From: Ziziphus jujuba
Taxonomy: Eukaryota > Streptophyta > Magnoliopsida > Rosales > Rhamnaceae
Direction: 5' to 3'
NCBI RefSeq assembly: GCF_031755915.1
Contig: NC_083379.1
Coordinates: forward strand, 18,027,501-18,091,500
DNA: 64,000 nt
The position numbers and the translations under genes are program-made. The notes under the pieces were generated by a model. It was not told the origin of the DNA. It did no database searches and was given only the letters and a program-made list of their open reading frames with translations. Positions 62,086-64,000 of the stretch are shown here, one piece after another (within the stretch, counting starts at the first letter, position 1; each line of letters opens with the position of its first letter).

Positions 62086-62589
62086 AGTTATAAAAATGTA
62101 TACTAAATTTATTTATCAAATAATGTGACAGATAATATAATAATTTTTAATTGGTTGTTTTTTTTAATTCACTTATACATTTAAAGGTTCATTTTTATAT
62201 ATTTTGGTTATGTAAATATATCAATTAACGATATTTTAATAAGTGTCATTTAATAAATAAATTTGATAAATATTTTGGTACCTATAACAGTACTATTAAA
62301 GTATATAACGCAATCCAGCCCACTACATTTAGGTTTGAGGTTTTGAGAACAGTGGCATCAATTTGTGTTTTGGATCTTACCATTTGTCATCAATGGTAAT
62401 TACAACAAACTTATGTGGTGAATTTTAATTAGAATATTTAATTTTATTATTTTTTATCCTACAAAATCCAAAAGCAAACCATTTAATATTAACGATTTAA
62501 ATTGTTTTTTGGTATATAATTCTACTAGTGATCGTCTAACAATGATGTCCTATAGCATATTTCCTATGCTTTAATACTAAGCTCATGTT

Positions 62590-63140
62590 TATAGAAATGT
62601 AAATAAGCTGAATCGAGTTGAGTATTAGCATTCTCAAGCTCATCTCATATAAATTTAAGAGTACTCAAGCACAAAATTTTTTTAAATTAGTTGTTTAAGC
62701 TCAGCTCAGCACATTTATGATAAGCTCGAGTTCACCTTGGCTCGACTCGTTATATTATAATAATTTCAAAACTTGAATATTTGTTTTTTTAAAATAAAAA
62801 TTTTAACAGTAATAATTAATAAACTCCATCTATTCTATTAATTTAAATTTAAAATTATTTAATTTTAAAAATTTATAAATTTAAAACATAAAAAATATTG
62901 TTTATGCATTATATACATATTCAATGTGGTTAAATTCATATTATAATTTTTATTTACATACACATAAATGATAAATTTGAACTATTTATGAAGTACTCAT
63001 GAGCTTAATTTATCGCTTAAGATCAGCATGTGAACTTCATTTTCATTCAAGCTCGGCTCGTTTTTACAAATTGAGCTCGATCAAGCTAAAATTAAGACAA
63101 TCACAAACTACTCGAGTTTATTTAGAGCCTTACATGCGTA
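62590..63140. mobile_element. GAGCTCG/CTCGGCTCG-rich element, probable non-autonomous DNA transposon relic
   Basis: Left part has AAGCTGAATCGAGTTGAG and AAGCTCAGCTCAGCAC; right part has AAGCTCGGCTCG and TTGAGCTCGATCAAGC in opposite sense, around an AT-rich centre. This layout is that of a widespread plant hAT-like MITE. Termini not fixed. Confidence 0.5.
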
Positions 63141-64000
63141 TCATCCTAGAAGTTTATGACTTTCTACCTTTATAGATACATCAGCCAAATGCATCCCTTT
63201 TATTTTAAAAAATTGTAGAAGCACCTCCTCATATAAAAATTATATATCCATGTATATAAATTTTATTACAATATCATCCCTTTTTGTACATGTATATCTA
63301 TGGTTTTGAATTTTTCACCTATAAATTGTCATATTTCGTATAAACAATATTAATTAAGTTGTTACTGACATTTGTACACTTCATACATTTTAATTTACAT
63401 GCACTCAAAAAGGTTATGTACGTACAACGGGGTAATACTGCGAAATAAAAAAAGAGTATGTGAACCTATAATCCATTTCCAGGCCCAAATATTAGTAATT
63501 TCACCCAACTTAATGGTCAAGTCCAGTCCATTTGTAATTTGACCCAACTCAATGTTGCCTGATGTTTTACTTTTAATTTTAAATCTGTATTTTTTTTTTC
63601 CCTCTCGGCTGGATTCATCAATTTGGAATTTGGGATTGATGAATACCCTAAAACTGTTAGCTTATTTTTAATCAAATTAAATAAGTACTTACATGTAATC
63701 AAAAGAAAAAAAAAAATACAAAACAAAAGAAAAGCAGCTGCTTACATTAGTCATTGTTAGCTTACAAGTTGTGCTTTTCGGAGCCCCTTTCGAAGTTCCA
63801 ATAATCAATATTTTTCCATTTACCCAATATTTCTGATGAACAAATTATATATATTGTGTCATATATACCAATATTAAGTAAGAAATATATTTCTAATATA
63901 AGGTAAAACAATATTAATATGTCAAGGGTTTTATTTTAATTAAGTAAATAATAATCTTTATCAATTATTACTTATCCAATAGAAGATGGAAATTATGTTT
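63141..64000. other. Intergenic, no gene seen
   Basis: AT-rich sequence to the end of the window, with short T and A runs (63590-63600, 63704-63716). The small open frames have no family features. Confidence 0.55.

Overview
This window is eudicot nuclear DNA. It is AT-rich, with GT-AG introns, nested LTR retrotransposons, PIF/Harbinger and hAT-type transposons, fold-back MITEs and a piece of inverted-repeat plastid DNA. I cannot name the species from the sequence. Host coding sequence is sparse. The only convincing host genes are three members of the DUF1218 (VCC/DEAL/MWL-type) four-pass membrane protein family. All three are on the minus strand and share one 3-exon structure with 99-nt first exons and the same splice phases.

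Layout: (1) 1-5725 holds DUF1218 gene A (561-4699), which has an open reading frame and a 3.5-kb second intron filled by a 1.75-kb imperfect inverted repeat. (2) 5726-8248 is intergenic, with a LINE reverse-transcriptase remnant, a tandem duplication and a receptor-kinase tail fragment. (3) 8249-16196 is a 7.9-kb PIF/Harbinger transposon with TTA target duplications. It carries an RNase H1-N/viroplasmin-like ORF, a two-exon Myb/SANT-like gene, a decayed DDE transposase, and captured host sequence including an exon of methylcrotonoyl-CoA carboxylase beta. (4) 16200-25448 is gene-free and contains a 3.4-kb LTR-like element nested in an older relative. (5) 25390-39315 is a second copy of the gene A segment. 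Its DUF1218 gene B is open except for one 3.05-kb LTR-like insertion in exon 2; its introns and flanks carry further insertions. (6) 39316-46523 is a Copia retrotransposon with both LTRs, degraded pol, and a 193-bp plastid insert spanning part of trnI-GAU and trnA-UGC. (7) 47074-48680 is DUF1218 gene C, intact, 177 codons plus stop, with a good TATA box. (8) 49240-62090 is a nested retroelement cluster: a Copia element with LTRs of its own sits between pieces of an older Copia and is itself split by two more copies of the long LTR-like family. A 181-bp TRIM/solo LTR with perfect target duplications lies beside it. (9) 62100-64000 is intergenic, with a GAGCTCG-rich repeat.

A family of five long (2.4-3.5 kb) TG...CA elements without internal coding shapes the window. 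Each has a 4-5 bp target duplication, perfect or with one mismatch. They behave like solo LTRs of a large Ty3-type element. One of them breaks gene B and two break the Copia element. The main biological story is a tandem DUF1218 family whose members have met different fates: C intact, A open with a changed TATA region, B interrupted by a single insertion.
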